From the NCBI RefSeq assembly GCF_028279465.1, contig NZ_JANQNS010000015.1, forward strand, positions 372,001 to 436,000: 64,000 bases of DNA. The letters run 5' to 3'. Below are positions 24,432 through 33,586 of the stretch, in pieces. Numbering within the stretch: position 1 is the first letter of the stretch; every line of letters begins with the position of its first letter. The notes under the pieces were generated by a model that saw nothing but the letters and a program-made list of their open reading frames with translations, searched no databases and had not been told where the DNA came from. Source of the DNA: Parasphingopyxis sp. GTDB taxonomy: Bacteria > Pseudomonadota > Alphaproteobacteria > Sphingomonadales > Sphingomonadaceae. A program made the position numbers and the translations under genes.

Positions 24432-25886
24432 ATGTTCGACAGTCTCAGCGATCGCCTCGGCGGCGTATTCGACCGCCTGAAGGGCCGCGGTGCGCTTAGC
24501 GAGAGCGATGTCCGCGCCGCCATGCGCGAAGTGCGCATCGCATTGCTTGAGGCTGACGTCGCACTGCCTGTCGCGCGCGAGTTCATCGAGAATGTCACCG
24601 AACAGGCGATCGGCGAGCAGGTCCTGAAATCGGTCACGCCCGGCCAGCAGGTCGTCAAGATCGTCAACGATGCGCTGGTTGAGATGCTCGGCGCTGAAGC
24701 GTCGGAACTCAATGTTGCCGGTACGCCGCCCAATGTGGTGATGATGGTCGGCCTGCAGGGTTCCGGTAAGACGACCACTACCGCCAAGATCGCCAAGCGG
24801 CTTAAGGAAAAGTCGAACAAGAAGGTGCTTATGGCGTCACTAGACGTCAATCGCCCGGCCGCGCAGGAGCAGCTCGCCGTGCTCGGCACGCAGACCGAGG
24901 TCGCGACGTTGCCGATCGTCGAAGGCCAGCAGCCAGTCGATATCGCAAAACGCGCCATGCAGGCGGCGAAGCTTCAGGGTTTCGACGTCATCATGCTCGA
25001 TACGGCGGGCCGGCTTCATGTCGATCAGCAGCTGATGGACGAGATGAAAGCCGTCGCCGATGTCGCGACGCCGGAGGAAATTCTCCTCGTCGTCGATGCG
25101 CTGACTGGCCAGGACGCAGTCAATGTCGCGCAAAACTTCACCGAGCAGGTGCCGCTGACCGGCACGGTGCTGACCCGGATGGACGGCGATGCGCGCGGTG
25201 GCGCGGCGCTCTCGATGCGCGCGGTCACCGGTACGCCGATCAAGTTTGTCGGCGTCGGCGAAAAGCTTGACGAGATCGAAGAGTTTCATCCCGAGCGCGT
25301 CGCCGGGCGCATCCTTGGCATGGGCGATGTGGTCAGTCTCGTCGAACGCGCGGCCGAAACGGTCCAGAAGGACGAGGCCGAAGCGTTCGCGAAAAAGATG
25401 GCCAAGGGCCAGTTCGATATGAACGATCTGCGCACGCAGCTCTCGCAGATGCAGCGGATGGGCGGGCTTGGCGCGCTGGCCGGCATGATGCCGGGCATGA
25501 AGAAGGCGCAGGCCGCGATGGCGCAGAGCGGCATGGACGACAAGGTGCTCGTCCATATGGACGCGATGATCGGCTCGATGACCAAGGAGGAGCGCGCCAA
25601 GCCGGCGCTGCTCAACGCGAAGCGCAAGCGGCGCGTGGCCATGGGCTCGGGCACGACCGTGCAGGAGGTCAACCGGCTCCTGAAGATGCACAAGGAAATG
25701 TCGACCGCGATGAAGCGCATCAAGAAGATGGGCGGCATCAAGGGCCTTATGAAGATGTTCGGTGGGGGCGGGCCCGACGGCCTGCCGCCCGGGGACGGCG
25801 CGATGCCGCCCGGCGGTATGCCCGGGCTGCTTGGAATGCCGGGGCAGGGAATCCCACCCGATCTCGATAAATTACTGAAACGCTAG
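24432..25886 (+). CDS. ffh: Signal recognition particle protein Ffh
   Basis: GTPase subunit of SRP that binds signal sequences and the SRP RNA. The 484-residue protein has the N domain, the G domain (GLQGSGKTTT, DVNRPAAQEQL, DTAGRL, TRMDGDARGG) and a Met-rich M domain from about 320. The C-terminal tail is Gly/Pro/Met-rich. It begins the ffh-rpsP-rimM-trmD-rplS cluster. Confidence 0.95.
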   Translation: MFDSLSDRLGGVFDRLKGRGALSESDVRAAMREVRIALLEADVALPVAREFIENVTEQAIGEQVLKSVTPGQQVVKIVNDALVEMLGAEASELNVAGTPPNVVMMVGLQGSGKTTTTAKIAKRLKEKSNKKVLMASLDVNRPAAQEQLAVLGTQTEVATLPIVEGQQPVDIAKRAMQAAKLQGFDVIMLDTAGRLHVDQQLMDEMKAVADVATPEEILLVVDALTGQDAVNVAQNFTEQVPLTGTVLTRMDGDARGGAALSMRAVTGTPIKFVGVGEKLDEIEEFHPERVAGRILGMGDVVSLVERAAETVQKDEAEAFAKKMAKGQFDMNDLRTQLSQMQRMGGLGALAGMMPGMKKAQAAMAQSGMDDKVLVHMDAMIGSMTKEERAKPALLNAKRKRRVAMGSGTTVQEVNRLLKMHKEMSTAMKRIKKMGGIKGLMKMFGGGGPDGLPPGDGAMPPGGMPGLLGMPGQGIPPDLDKLLKR

Positions 25887-25919
25887 AAATATTTGGATTT
25901 ACGAAAGAAGGAAATATCA

Positions 25920-26519
25920 ATGCCAGTAGCAATTCGGCTGTCGCGCGGTGGCGCCAAGAAGCGGCCTTACTACAAGATCGTCGTGACCGATTCCCGCAAG
26001 GCGCGGGACGGCAAGTTCATCGAGCGGATCGGCAGCTATAACCCGCTGCTCGCCAAGGATGATCCCGAGCGCGTGAAGCTCGATGCGGACCGCGCCAAGC
26101 ATTGGCTGTCGGTCGGCGCCCAGCCGTCGGACCGCGTGCTCCGTTTCCTCGACGCCGCCGGCATCATGGAGCGCACGCCGCGCAACAACCCGCAGAAAGC
26201 CGAGCCGGGCGCGAAGGCGAAGGAACGTGCTGAAGAGAAGGCCGAGAAGGAAGCCGCCGCCAAGGCCGTGACCGAAGCGCCTGCCGAGGAAGCTCCGGCT
26301 GAAGAGGCTCCGGCCGAAGACGCCGAAGCGCCTGCTGAAGAGGCCGCCGCCGAAGAGGCACCGGCCGAGGAAGCCGCTGCGGAAGAAGCGCTTGCCGAAG
26401 AGGCCAAGGCCGAGGACGCGCCAGCTGAGGAAGCCGCGGCAGAGGAAGCTCCCGCTGAGGAAGCGGCCGCTGAAGAGGCTCCCGCCGAGGACGCCGAGAA
26501 AGAAGAAGCCAAGAGCTAA
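25920..26519 (+). CDS. rpsP: 30S ribosomal protein S16 with long Ala/Glu-rich tail
   Basis: A component of the small ribosomal subunit. The first 80-odd residues are a standard S16 ([38 protein letters not shown]). The 199-residue total is about twice the usual length. From about residue 117 it is a run of [11 protein letters not shown]-type repeats ending KEEAKS. AGAAGGAAA precedes the ATG at 25920. The tail is probably disordered and acidic. Confidence 0.94.
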   Translation: MPVAIRLSRGGAKKRPYYKIVVTDSRKARDGKFIERIGSYNPLLAKDDPERVKLDADRAKHWLSVGAQPSDRVLRFLDAAGIMERTPRNNPQKAEPGAKAKERAEEKAEKEAAAKAVTEAPAEEAPAEEAPAEDAEAPAEEAAAEEAPAEEAAAEEALAEEAKAEDAPAEEAAAEEAPAEEAAAEEAPAEDAEKEEAKS

Positions 26520-26522
26520 GCT

Positions 26523-27002
26523 TTGGCCGAAAAGCGCATTACCCTCGCCGCCATCGCCGGAGCGCACGGCATTGGCGGCGAGGTGCGCCTCAAGATTTTC
26601 TCCGAGAACCTGACGAGCTTCAAACGCTACAAGACGTTCGAGGCGGACGGGCAAACCCTCACGCTCAAATCCGTGCGCGAAACCGGCAAACAGCCGATCG
26701 CGCGCTTTGCCGAAATCGCGGACCGCAACGCAGCTGAAGCGTTGCGCGGTAAGGAATTAACAGTGCCGCGCTCGGCGCTGCCGCCGCTCGAAGATGGCGA
26801 ATATTATCACGCGGACCTCATGGGTCTGCCCTGCGTCACCGAAAGCGGCGAGCCCGTCGGCGAAGTGATCGCCATCGAAAATTTCGGGGCTGGGGACATT
26901 CTGGAAGTCCGGAGACCGGATGGATCGGATTTTATGGTACCGATGAAAGCGGCTAGGCTTAGCCAAACGTCTGTAACTCTGGACGATGATTTTCTGCTGT
27001 GA
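26523..27002 (+). CDS. rimM: Ribosome maturation factor RimM
   Basis: Helps mature the 30S head and binds S19. The 159-residue protein has the N-terminal domain (ITLAAIAGAHGIGGEVRLK) and the PRC-barrel part (YYHADLMGLPCV, GAGDILEV, PMKAA). The start is a TTG 3 nt after the rpsP stop; no ATG fits. The stop overlaps a GTG start of the next gene by 4 nt. Confidence 0.93.
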   Translation: MAEKRITLAAIAGAHGIGGEVRLKIFSENLTSFKRYKTFEADGQTLTLKSVRETGKQPIARFAEIADRNAAEALRGKELTVPRSALPPLEDGEYYHADLMGLPCVTESGEPVGEVIAIENFGAGDILEVRRPDGSDFMVPMKAARLSQTSVTLDDDFLL

Positions 27003-27352
27003 GCAACGTTGCCGATGAGGTTTTGGAAATTGCCCGTGAGATAACGGGGTATCAAGAAGCAGATTGCTCATCTGCAATCGATCAGGATTTCAACATGGCT
27101 GGCGATGATGTGACGGAATTCGTTCGAACTCTGCACCAGCAATTTGGCGACGTCGTTTACGAAATTCCATGGCATAGATTCACGGATGAAACAGAAGGGT
27201 TGGGTCTGTTCGCGCCTGTCATGCTAATTTGGTACTTACTTACATGGCCTCTACGCGGACGATTTGGTCGCCCGTCAACTTTGGAAAGACTTGAGGTCCG
27301 ACATATTGCCTTTGTGATCGGACGCGGCGAATGGGTTGAGCCAAAGCAATGA
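26999..27352 (+). CDS. DUF1493-like protein inserted between rimM and trmD
   Basis: A 117-residue protein whose N-terminal half ([20 protein letters not shown]) looks like the acyl-carrier-like DUF1493 family, and whose end ([13 protein letters not shown]) also fits that family. A short hydrophobic piece ([14 protein letters not shown]) lies between. The start is GTG, overlapping rimM by 4 nt, and it overlaps trmD by 4 nt. Its codons are clearly more A/T-rich than the ribosomal genes around it. DUF1493 has no established function, and the identification is from memory. Confidence 0.7.
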   Translation: MSNVADEVLEIAREITGYQEADCSSAIDQDFNMAGDDVTEFVRTLHQQFGDVVYEIPWHRFTDETEGLGLFAPVMLIWYLLTWPLRGRFGRPSTLERLEVRHIAFVIGRGEWVEPKQ

Positions 27353-28092
27353 CCTTCGCCGCCACCATCCTCACCCTCTACCCGGAGATGTTTCCGGGGC
27401 CGCTCGGTCATTCCATTGCGGGCCGCGCACTGGACGAAGGGAAATGGGCGCTGGAAACCCTGCAAATCCGGGATTTCGCGACCGACAAACATCACACGGT
27501 GGACGATACGCCAGCGGGTGGCGGGGCCGGGATGGTGATGAAGGCCGATGTGCTGGCGGCCGCCATCGATGCGGCGCTGGAGCGTCAGCCGGATGCGCCG
27601 GTGCTCGCCATGTCGCCGCGCGGCGCGCCGCTTACGCAGCAACGCGTGCGGGAACTTTCCGCCGGGCCGGGCGTCACCATCCTGTGCGGCCGGTTCGAGG
27701 GGTTCGACGAGCGGATTTTCGAGGCCCGACCGGTTGAGGAAGTGTCGGTCGGAGACTATATCCTGTCCGGCGGAGAGATTGGCGCGCTGGCGCTGCTCGA
27801 CGCTTGCATTAGGCTGCTTCCCGGGGTAATGGGCGCGGCTTCAAGCGGCGATGAGGAAAGCTTCGAACAGGGGCTGCTCGAATATCCGCATTATACCCGA
27901 CCTCAAGAATGGGAAGGGCGCACGATCCCTGAAGTGTTGCGATCGGGGGATCATGCGAAAATCGCTTCGTGGCGCAAACGCCAGGCGGAAGCGATTACAC
28001 GGTCACGGCGGCCGGATCTGTGGGAGCGCTATTCCAGCGCTTCGGATCAGTCGCCCTCTGGCGCGCAACGGGACAAAGCAAAGGACGAATGA
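27349..28092 (+). CDS. trmD: tRNA (guanine37-N1)-methyltransferase TrmD
   Basis: Methylates G37 of tRNAs to keep the reading frame. The 247-residue protein starts with [18 protein letters not shown], has [14 protein letters not shown], and the SAM-binding knot region [10 protein letters not shown] and [10 protein letters not shown]. The ATG at 27349 overlaps the stop of the preceding gene. It is followed after one base by rplS. Confidence 0.95.
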   Translation: MTFAATILTLYPEMFPGPLGHSIAGRALDEGKWALETLQIRDFATDKHHTVDDTPAGGGAGMVMKADVLAAAIDAALERQPDAPVLAMSPRGAPLTQQRVRELSAGPGVTILCGRFEGFDERIFEARPVEEVSVGDYILSGGEIGALALLDACIRLLPGVMGAASSGDEESFEQGLLEYPHYTRPQEWEGRTIPEVLRSGDHAKIASWRKRQAEAITRSRRPDLWERYSSASDQSPSGAQRDKAKDE

Positions 28093-28093
28093 G

Positions 28094-28504
28094 ATGAATC
28101 TCATCGAACAGCTCGAGGCGGAAGCCATCGAGAGCATTACGAGCGACAAGAAATTGCCCGAGTTCAAAGCGGGCGACACATTGCGCGTGGGCGTGAAGGT
28201 CGTCGAGGGCGACCGCACCCGTATTCAGAATTTCGAGGGCGTGTGCATCGCGCGCACCAATCGCGGCATGGGATCGAGCTTTACGGTTCGCAAAATCTCG
28301 TTCGGCGAAGGTGTCGAGCGCGTATTCCCGCTCTACAGCCCGAATGTCGATAGCGTGACCGTGCTCAAGCGCGGCGTCGTACGCCGGGCGAAGCTCTACT
28401 ATCTGCGCGGCCGCACCGGTAAGAGCGCGCGCATCGCCGAAAAGCGCGACGATCGCGAAACCAAGACGATCAAGACCGAAGCGGCGGAGGCCAGCGAAGG
28501 CTGA
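28094..28504 (+). CDS. rplS: 50S ribosomal protein L19
   Basis: Large-subunit protein at the 30S-50S interface. The 136-residue protein has [33 protein letters not shown] and [15 protein letters not shown]. The ATG at 28094 follows the trmD stop closely. The tail after residue 118 is Lys/Glu/Ala-rich. A terminator follows at 28531. Confidence 0.96.
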   Translation: MNLIEQLEAEAIESITSDKKLPEFKAGDTLRVGVKVVEGDRTRIQNFEGVCIARTNRGMGSSFTVRKISFGEGVERVFPLYSPNVDSVTVLKRGVVRRAKLYYLRGRTGKSARIAEKRDDRETKTIKTEAAEASEG

Positions 28505-28530
28505 GATCGCGGTTAGCGATATGGAGTAGC

Positions 28531-28560
28531 AAAGGGTCGTCCATCGGGGCGGCCCTTTTC
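28531..28560 (+). terminator. Rho-independent terminator after rplS
   Basis: AAAGGGTCG pairs with the GGCCCTTTT side across a short GC loop, with a U-tract in TTTTC. It ends the rpsP-rplS transcript. Confidence 0.7.
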
Positions 28561-28582
28561 ATATGTTCACGGGAGCACGTCC

Positions 28583-29050
28583 ATGAAGAGCGATTGCGAA
28601 ATCCGGGCAGCGACCGGTGCCGACATCCCCGCGATCAAGGCGATCGCAGATGCAACTGAGCTGTTTCCTTCCGACATGCTCGACGCCATGATCGCCGGAT
28701 ATCTGGACGGCGATGCGGCCGACATCTGGTTCGTCGCTGCGCAGGACGGGCAAACGGTTGCCTTTGGCTTTTGCGAACCAGAGCGGATGACGGAAGGCAC
28801 ATGGAACTTGCTTGCGATTGGCGTCGTTCCCGAGCATCAGGGTAACGGGATCGGTGGTGCGATGATGGCCTATCTCGAAGAGAAGCTGGCTGCGGCCGGC
28901 GCGCGCGTCCTTATCGTCGAGACGATGGGGACACCGGAGCTGGCAGCGACGCGGACATTCTACGCGAAAAACGGCTATGCGGAAGAGGCCCGTATCCGCG
29001 AATTCTACGAAGCGGGTGCGGACAAGGTCGTTTTCTGGAAGCATTTCTAG
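28583..29050 (+). CDS. GNAT-family N-acetyltransferase
   Basis: A 155-residue cytoplasmic acetyltransferase. The acetyl-CoA-binding motif is IGVVPEHQGNGIGGAMM, followed by VLIVETMGTPELAATRTFY and NGYAEEARIREFY. The substrate is not predictable. It starts just after the rplS terminator and stands alone. Confidence 0.82.
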   Translation: MKSDCEIRAATGADIPAIKAIADATELFPSDMLDAMIAGYLDGDAADIWFVAAQDGQTVAFGFCEPERMTEGTWNLLAIGVVPEHQGNGIGGAMMAYLEEKLAAAGARVLIVETMGTPELAATRTFYAKNGYAEEARIREFYEAGADKVVFWKHF

Positions 29051-29204
29051 GGCAAGTTCAACGCTCCATTTGTGTCTGCGCGTCGCGGTCATGAGCTGCG
29101 GGTAGAGATGCCATGTCGCGTCGCCCACTCAGTCTCGGACACGATCAGCGCATGGGCATATGATAGCCGCTTTCGTTTCGCCCGGAGCTTGGTTATCGTT
29201 GCGT

Positions 29205-31409
29205 ATGCGCTATCTTCTTTTCTTCGGGCTCGCCGCCCTTTCGATCGCCCCGGCCACGGCCGAACCTCTCACCCTTGAACGGGTTTTCGCGGACCCGGCA
29301 CTGGACGGGCCGTCGCCGCGTGGGCTGCAGTTATCGCCGGACGGCGCGCTTGCGACGTTCCTGCGCAATCGCGACGACGATGCGCAGCGCTACGATTTAT
29401 GGGCCGTAGAGGCAGCGACCGGTCAATCGCGTATGCTCGTCGATTCCGAAGCGCTGGGCACCGGCGCCGAGCTTTCCGAAGAGGAACTGATGCGGCGCGA
29501 GCGGGCGCGGCTGAGCGGCGTGCGCGGCATCGTCAGCTATCAATGGTCGCCCGATGGCCAGACGATCCTTGTGCCGCTCGATGGCGATATCTATCTGGCC
29601 GAGCCGGATGGCGATGCGCGCCGGCTGACCGAGACCGAGGCGACGGAGCTGGACGCGCAAGTGTCCAAGACCGGCCGCTATGTCTCCTTCGTCCGCGATA
29701 GTAACCTCTATCGCATCGACGTCGAAAGCGGAGATGAATTGCGGCTGACGCCCGACGGCGGCGACGCGATCAGCTGGGGCGTGGCGGAATTCGTCGCGCA
29801 GGAGGAAATGTCGCGCACGGTCGGGCATTGGTGGTCGCCGGATGACCGCTATCTCGTTGCCGCACGGGTGGACGAGACGCCGGTCGATCTGGTGACGCGC
29901 ACCGCGATCGGCGCCGAGGGCACGCGCGTGTTCGAACAGCGCTATCCAGTTGCCGGGTCCGCCAATGCGATCGTTGATCTGTTCGTGCTGACGTCTGACG
30001 GCGAGACGCGGACGCCGATCGATCTCGGCGAGAATGACGACATTTATGTCGCGCGGGTCGACTGGTCGACCGACGGCTCGACGATCTTCGTTCAGCGGCA
30101 GAGTCGGGACCAGCGGCGTCTCGATATGCTGGCGGTCGATCCGGCCACCGGCGTGTCCGAAATTCTCTTTACCGAGACGGCAGAAAGCTGGATCAACCTG
30201 CACGATAATTTGCGCGCGCTTGCCGATGGCAGCCTGATCTGGTCGTCCCAGCGCGACGGCTTTTCCCATATCTATCACTTGCAGGACGGGAACTGGCGCC
30301 AGCTGACGCGCGGCGAATGGGAAGTTGAAGATGTGCTCGGTATCGATAGTGCGCGCGGCCGCATCTATTTCACGGGCAATCGCAGCACGCCGATCGAGCA
30401 GCATGTCTATTGGATCGATATGCGCGATCCGGGAGAGCCCGTGCAGATTACCGAAGATGGCTGGTGGAACGATGCGGTTATGAACAACGGCGCGGCCAGC
30501 GCACTGATCTACCGCTCCAACAGCAATCAGCCGCGCCAGGTCTATCTCGCCGATGCGGAGGGCGAGACGCTCGCGCAGATCGAGGAGAATGCGCTGGATG
30601 CGGACCATCCCTATGCGCCGTATCTCGACAGCCATCGCACGCCGACATTCGGGACGATTCCGGCGGAAGACGGCACACCGCTCTATTATCGCATGATCAC
30701 GCCGGAGCTCGAGCCAGGTCGCCGCTACCCGGTATTCGTACAGGTTTATGGCGGTCCTGGGGTCGGTCGTCAGGCGCGGCAGATTTGGGCGAGGGATGCG
30801 GCGCTGCAGCAATATCTGGTCGATCAGGGCTGGATCGTCTTTTCGATCGACAATCGCGGATCGCCGAACCGCGGCAAGGTGTTCGAGGATCATATCAACC
30901 GGGCAATGGGCACGGTCGAGGTGACCGATCAACTGGCGGGGCTGGACTGGCTGCAGGCCCAGCCCTTCGTCGATCCCGAGCGCATCGGCGTCTATGGCTG
31001 GTCCTATGGCGGCTATATGGTGCTGCATATGCTGCAGGTCGCGCCGGGCCGTTTCGCGGCGGGCGTATCCGGCGCGCCGGTCACGCGCTGGGAGCTATAC
31101 GATACCCATTATACCGAGCGCTATCTCGGCAATCCGACGACCGATCCGGGCCCCTATGAGCGCGGCAATCCCGTCACAAACGCCGAAGCACTGGCCGATC
31201 CGTTACTGCTGATCCACGGGATGGCCGACGACAATGTCATCTTCGAGCATTCGACCGTCTATATGGGCCGGCTGCAAGAAGCGGCGATCCCGTTCGAACT
31301 GATGGTCTATCCGGGCGCGACGCATCGGGTGAGCGGCGAAGGCCGCCAAGTGCATCTGTGGCGGTCGATCACCGATTTTCTGGACCGTACCGTCCGGGGT
31401 GAGCGTTAG
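29205..31409 (+). CDS. Dipeptidyl peptidase IV-like S9B serine peptidase
   Basis: A 734-residue periplasmic peptidase with a signal peptide (MRYLLFFGLAALSIAPATA). The N-terminal beta-propeller (DPPIV_N) spans about residues 60-470. The C-terminal alpha/beta hydrolase has the catalytic Ser in YGWSYGGYM, Asp in MADDNV and His in ATHRVSG. The EAEE-like dipeptide pocket segment may be FVAQEEM. It likely removes X-Pro dipeptides. The ATG at 29205 is chosen because it gives the signal peptide; the open frame starts 45 nt earlier. Confidence 0.9.
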   Translation: MRYLLFFGLAALSIAPATAEPLTLERVFADPALDGPSPRGLQLSPDGALATFLRNRDDDAQRYDLWAVEAATGQSRMLVDSEALGTGAELSEEELMRRERARLSGVRGIVSYQWSPDGQTILVPLDGDIYLAEPDGDARRLTETEATELDAQVSKTGRYVSFVRDSNLYRIDVESGDELRLTPDGGDAISWGVAEFVAQEEMSRTVGHWWSPDDRYLVAARVDETPVDLVTRTAIGAEGTRVFEQRYPVAGSANAIVDLFVLTSDGETRTPIDLGENDDIYVARVDWSTDGSTIFVQRQSRDQRRLDMLAVDPATGVSEILFTETAESWINLHDNLRALADGSLIWSSQRDGFSHIYHLQDGNWRQLTRGEWEVEDVLGIDSARGRIYFTGNRSTPIEQHVYWIDMRDPGEPVQITEDGWWNDAVMNNGAASALIYRSNSNQPRQVYLADAEGETLAQIEENALDADHPYAPYLDSHRTPTFGTIPAEDGTPLYYRMITPELEPGRRYPVFVQVYGGPGVGRQARQIWARDAALQQYLVDQGWIVFSIDNRGSPNRGKVFEDHINRAMGTVEVTDQLAGLDWLQAQPFVDPERIGVYGWSYGGYMVLHMLQVAPGRFAAGVSGAPVTRWELYDTHYTERYLGNPTTDPGPYERGNPVTNAEALADPLLLIHGMADDNVIFEHSTVYMGRLQEAAIPFELMVYPGATHRVSGEGRQVHLWRSITDFLDRTVRGER

Positions 31410-32218
31410 CGCCCGATCTCGGCCAGCGCGTCGCGATCCACGATCCGGGTGTAAAGATGCCAGGTCGCATAGCCGAGCACCGGCAGCGCGACCGCCAGCC
31501 CGATCAGCAGCGGTATCGCGGCAACGGTCAAGATCACGCCGACCATGATGCCCCAGCGGATCAACACGCCCGGATTTCTGCGGAAGGCGGCGAGCGAGGT
31601 TGCAACGGCGCGTTCCGCGCTGACCTTGCGGTCGACAAGCAACGGCAGCGATACGACGCTGACCGCGAGCACGACGAGTGCAAACAGGATACCCACAAGG
31701 TTGCCCACAATGATCATCGACCAGCCGGCCTGGGTCGTCAGCACATTCTGCGCGAAATTGGCGATCGTTCCCGGCGGTTCCAGACCGAAGAACATCGTGT
31801 AGACGAGCGTTGCCGCGGCGAGCCATGCGCCGAAAATGGCGAGCAGGCCGATGCCGACCGCCGCGATGGAGAGAAAGGACTCGCTCTTCAGCACGCCGAA
31901 GAAATGCCACCAGCTTGAATCGCGCCCCGCTTCGCGGCGCTTCGCCAGTTCGTAGAAGCCGGTCGCGACGAGCGGGCCGAGCAGTGAGAGGCCCGCGAAC
32001 AGCGGAAACAACATGGAGATATCGCTGCCGCTCACGACGACAGACGTGACTGCGCCGATCAGGGGATAGAGCAGGCCGACGAAGATCAGATCGCCGCGCT
32101 TGGCCTTGAAATCTTCATAGCCGGCCGCGAGGCTTTCACTGAGGTCGGCCGCGGAAATGGTGCGAACCGGCAGCGGCACGCCAGCCGGGGTACCGGGCAT
32201 TAATGCATCTTGTGACAT
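31406..32218 (-). CDS. DUF2189-family membrane protein
   Basis: A 270-residue inner-membrane protein with about six spans; it matches the DUF2189 family layout (RTISAADLSESLAAGYEDFKAKR start, LFPLFAGLSLLGPLVATGFYE). The function is unknown. The ATG at 32218 (MSQDAL) is preferred over a longer frame rich in Arg. Its stop overlaps the convergent peptidase stop by 4 nt. Confidence 0.75.
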   Translation of the reverse strand: MSQDALMPGTPAGVPLPVRTISAADLSESLAAGYEDFKAKRGDLIFVGLLYPLIGAVTSVVVSGSDISMLFPLFAGLSLLGPLVATGFYELAKRREAGRDSSWWHFFGVLKSESFLSIAAVGIGLLAIFGAWLAAATLVYTMFFGLEPPGTIANFAQNVLTTQAGWSMIIVGNLVGILFALVVLAVSVVSLPLLVDRKVSAERAVATSLAAFRRNPGVLIRWGIMVGVILTVAAIPLLIGLAVALPVLGYATWHLYTRIVDRDALAEIGR

Positions 32219-32414
32219 AGCGCTCTCCCTCGGCAGAGACGCCTGCCGCACGCGGCCCTTTGGATTGCGGACGCGGACAGTGTAAGCCGAATCGGCTGGC
32301 CAACGCAAATGACGCTACGGAATGCTCGGTTCTTTGCTTCTCCGCGCGGTTCGGCTTGGCGAATGGCGGGACACGCACTAGATGATGCGCCTGCCAACAA
32401 GAAGGTACGCAAGC

Positions 32415-33443
32415 ATGGGATATCGGGTAGCGGTTGTCGGAGCGACGGGGAATGTCGGGCGCGAAATGCTCGCCTGCCTCGCCGAGCGCGAATTTCCGGC
32501 GGACGAAGTCGCGGCGGTCGCCTCGTCGCGGTCGCAGGGCATGGAGGTCGAGTTCGGCGAAACGGGTCGGATGCTCAAATGCAAGAATATCGAGCATTTT
32601 GATTTTTCGGGCTACGATATCGCGCTGTTCGCGGCGGGTTCCGGCCCGGCCAAGGAATATGGGCCGAAGGCTGCGAAGGCCGGCTGTACGGTCATCGACA
32701 ATAGCTCGCTGTTCCGCATGGACCCGGATGTCCCGCTGATCGTGCCGGAAGTGAATCCGGAAGCGATCGACGGCTATCTGGCGAAGAATATCATCGCCAA
32801 TCCCAATTGTTCGACGGCCCAGCTCGTCGTTGCGCTCAAGCCGCTGCACGATGCGGCGACGATCAAGCGCGTCGTGGTCTCGACCTATCAGTCCACGTCG
32901 GGCGCCGGGAAGGCGGGTATGGACGAGCTCTTTAAGCAATCGCGCGATATCTTTGTCGGCGATACGCCCGACGCCGAGAAATTCACCAAGCAAATCGCCT
33001 TCAACGTCATTCCGCATATCGATGTGTTCTTGGAAGACGGATCGACCAAGGAAGAGTGGAAGATGATGGTCGAGACGAAGAAAATCCTCGACCCGAAGAT
33101 CAAGCTCAGCGCGACCTGTGTCCGCGTGCCGGTGTTCGTCGGCCATAGCGAGGCGGTGAATATCGAGTTCGAGAATGAGCTGTCCTCCGAAGAGGCGCAG
33201 ACCATTCTGCGCGAGGCGCCGGGCATCATGCTCGTCGATAAGCGCGAGGATGGGGGCTATGTCACGCCGGTCGAATGTGTCGGCGACGGCGCGACCTTCA
33301 TCAGCCGCGTCCGCGAAGACCCGACCGTCGATAATGGCCTCGTCCTGTGGTGCGTATCGGACAACCTCCGCAAGGGCGCCGCGCTCAACGCCGTGCAGAT
33401 CGCGGAACTGCTCGGCCGGCGGCATTTGCAGAAGGCGGCCTAA
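32415..33443 (+). CDS. asd: Aspartate-semialdehyde dehydrogenase
   Basis: Reduces aspartyl phosphate to the semialdehyde for lysine, threonine, methionine and diaminopimelate. The 342-residue protein has the NADP-binding start YRVAVVGATGNVGREM, the catalytic Cys in NPNCSTAQLV, the STYQSTSGAGKAG segment and the His region RVPVFVGHSEAV. The ATG at 32415 fits the domain start; the open frame extends 11 codons upstream. The repeat pair at 33445 follows. Confidence 0.95.
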   Translation: MGYRVAVVGATGNVGREMLACLAEREFPADEVAAVASSRSQGMEVEFGETGRMLKCKNIEHFDFSGYDIALFAAGSGPAKEYGPKAAKAGCTVIDNSSLFRMDPDVPLIVPEVNPEAIDGYLAKNIIANPNCSTAQLVVALKPLHDAATIKRVVVSTYQSTSGAGKAGMDELFKQSRDIFVGDTPDAEKFTKQIAFNVIPHIDVFLEDGSTKEEWKMMVETKKILDPKIKLSATCVRVPVFVGHSEAVNIEFENELSSEEAQTILREAPGIMLVDKREDGGYVTPVECVGDGATFISRVREDPTVDNGLVLWCVSDNLRKGAALNAVQIAELLGRRHLQKAA

Positions 33444-33444
33444 T

Positions 33445-33578
33445 TCCTCCCCTGCAAGGGGAGGGGGACCACGAAGTGGTGGAGGGGTATCCCGCTATCT
33501 GAGAGGAATTTGCCTGTCCTAGAGGATAACACCCCTCCGTCAGCCCTGCGGGCTGCCACCTCCCCCTAAGTAGGAGGA
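33445..33578. repeat. Inverted pair of REP-like intergenic repeats
   Basis: Copy 1 at 33445-33488 (TCCTCCCC ... GGAGGGGT) and copy 2 at 33531-33578 are related and face each other. Each holds its own small hairpin. The pair fills the space between the 3' ends of asd and emrB. Similar repeats are common between alphaproteobacterial genes. It may help end transcription from both sides. Confidence 0.75.
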
Positions 33579-33586
33579 TTTGTGGA

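Noticed and set aside
29397-31028. A 543-codon open frame on the minus strand
   Set aside because: It lies opposite the S9 peptidase gene, which has a signal peptide and catalytic motifs; no domain was recognisable in the antisense frame.
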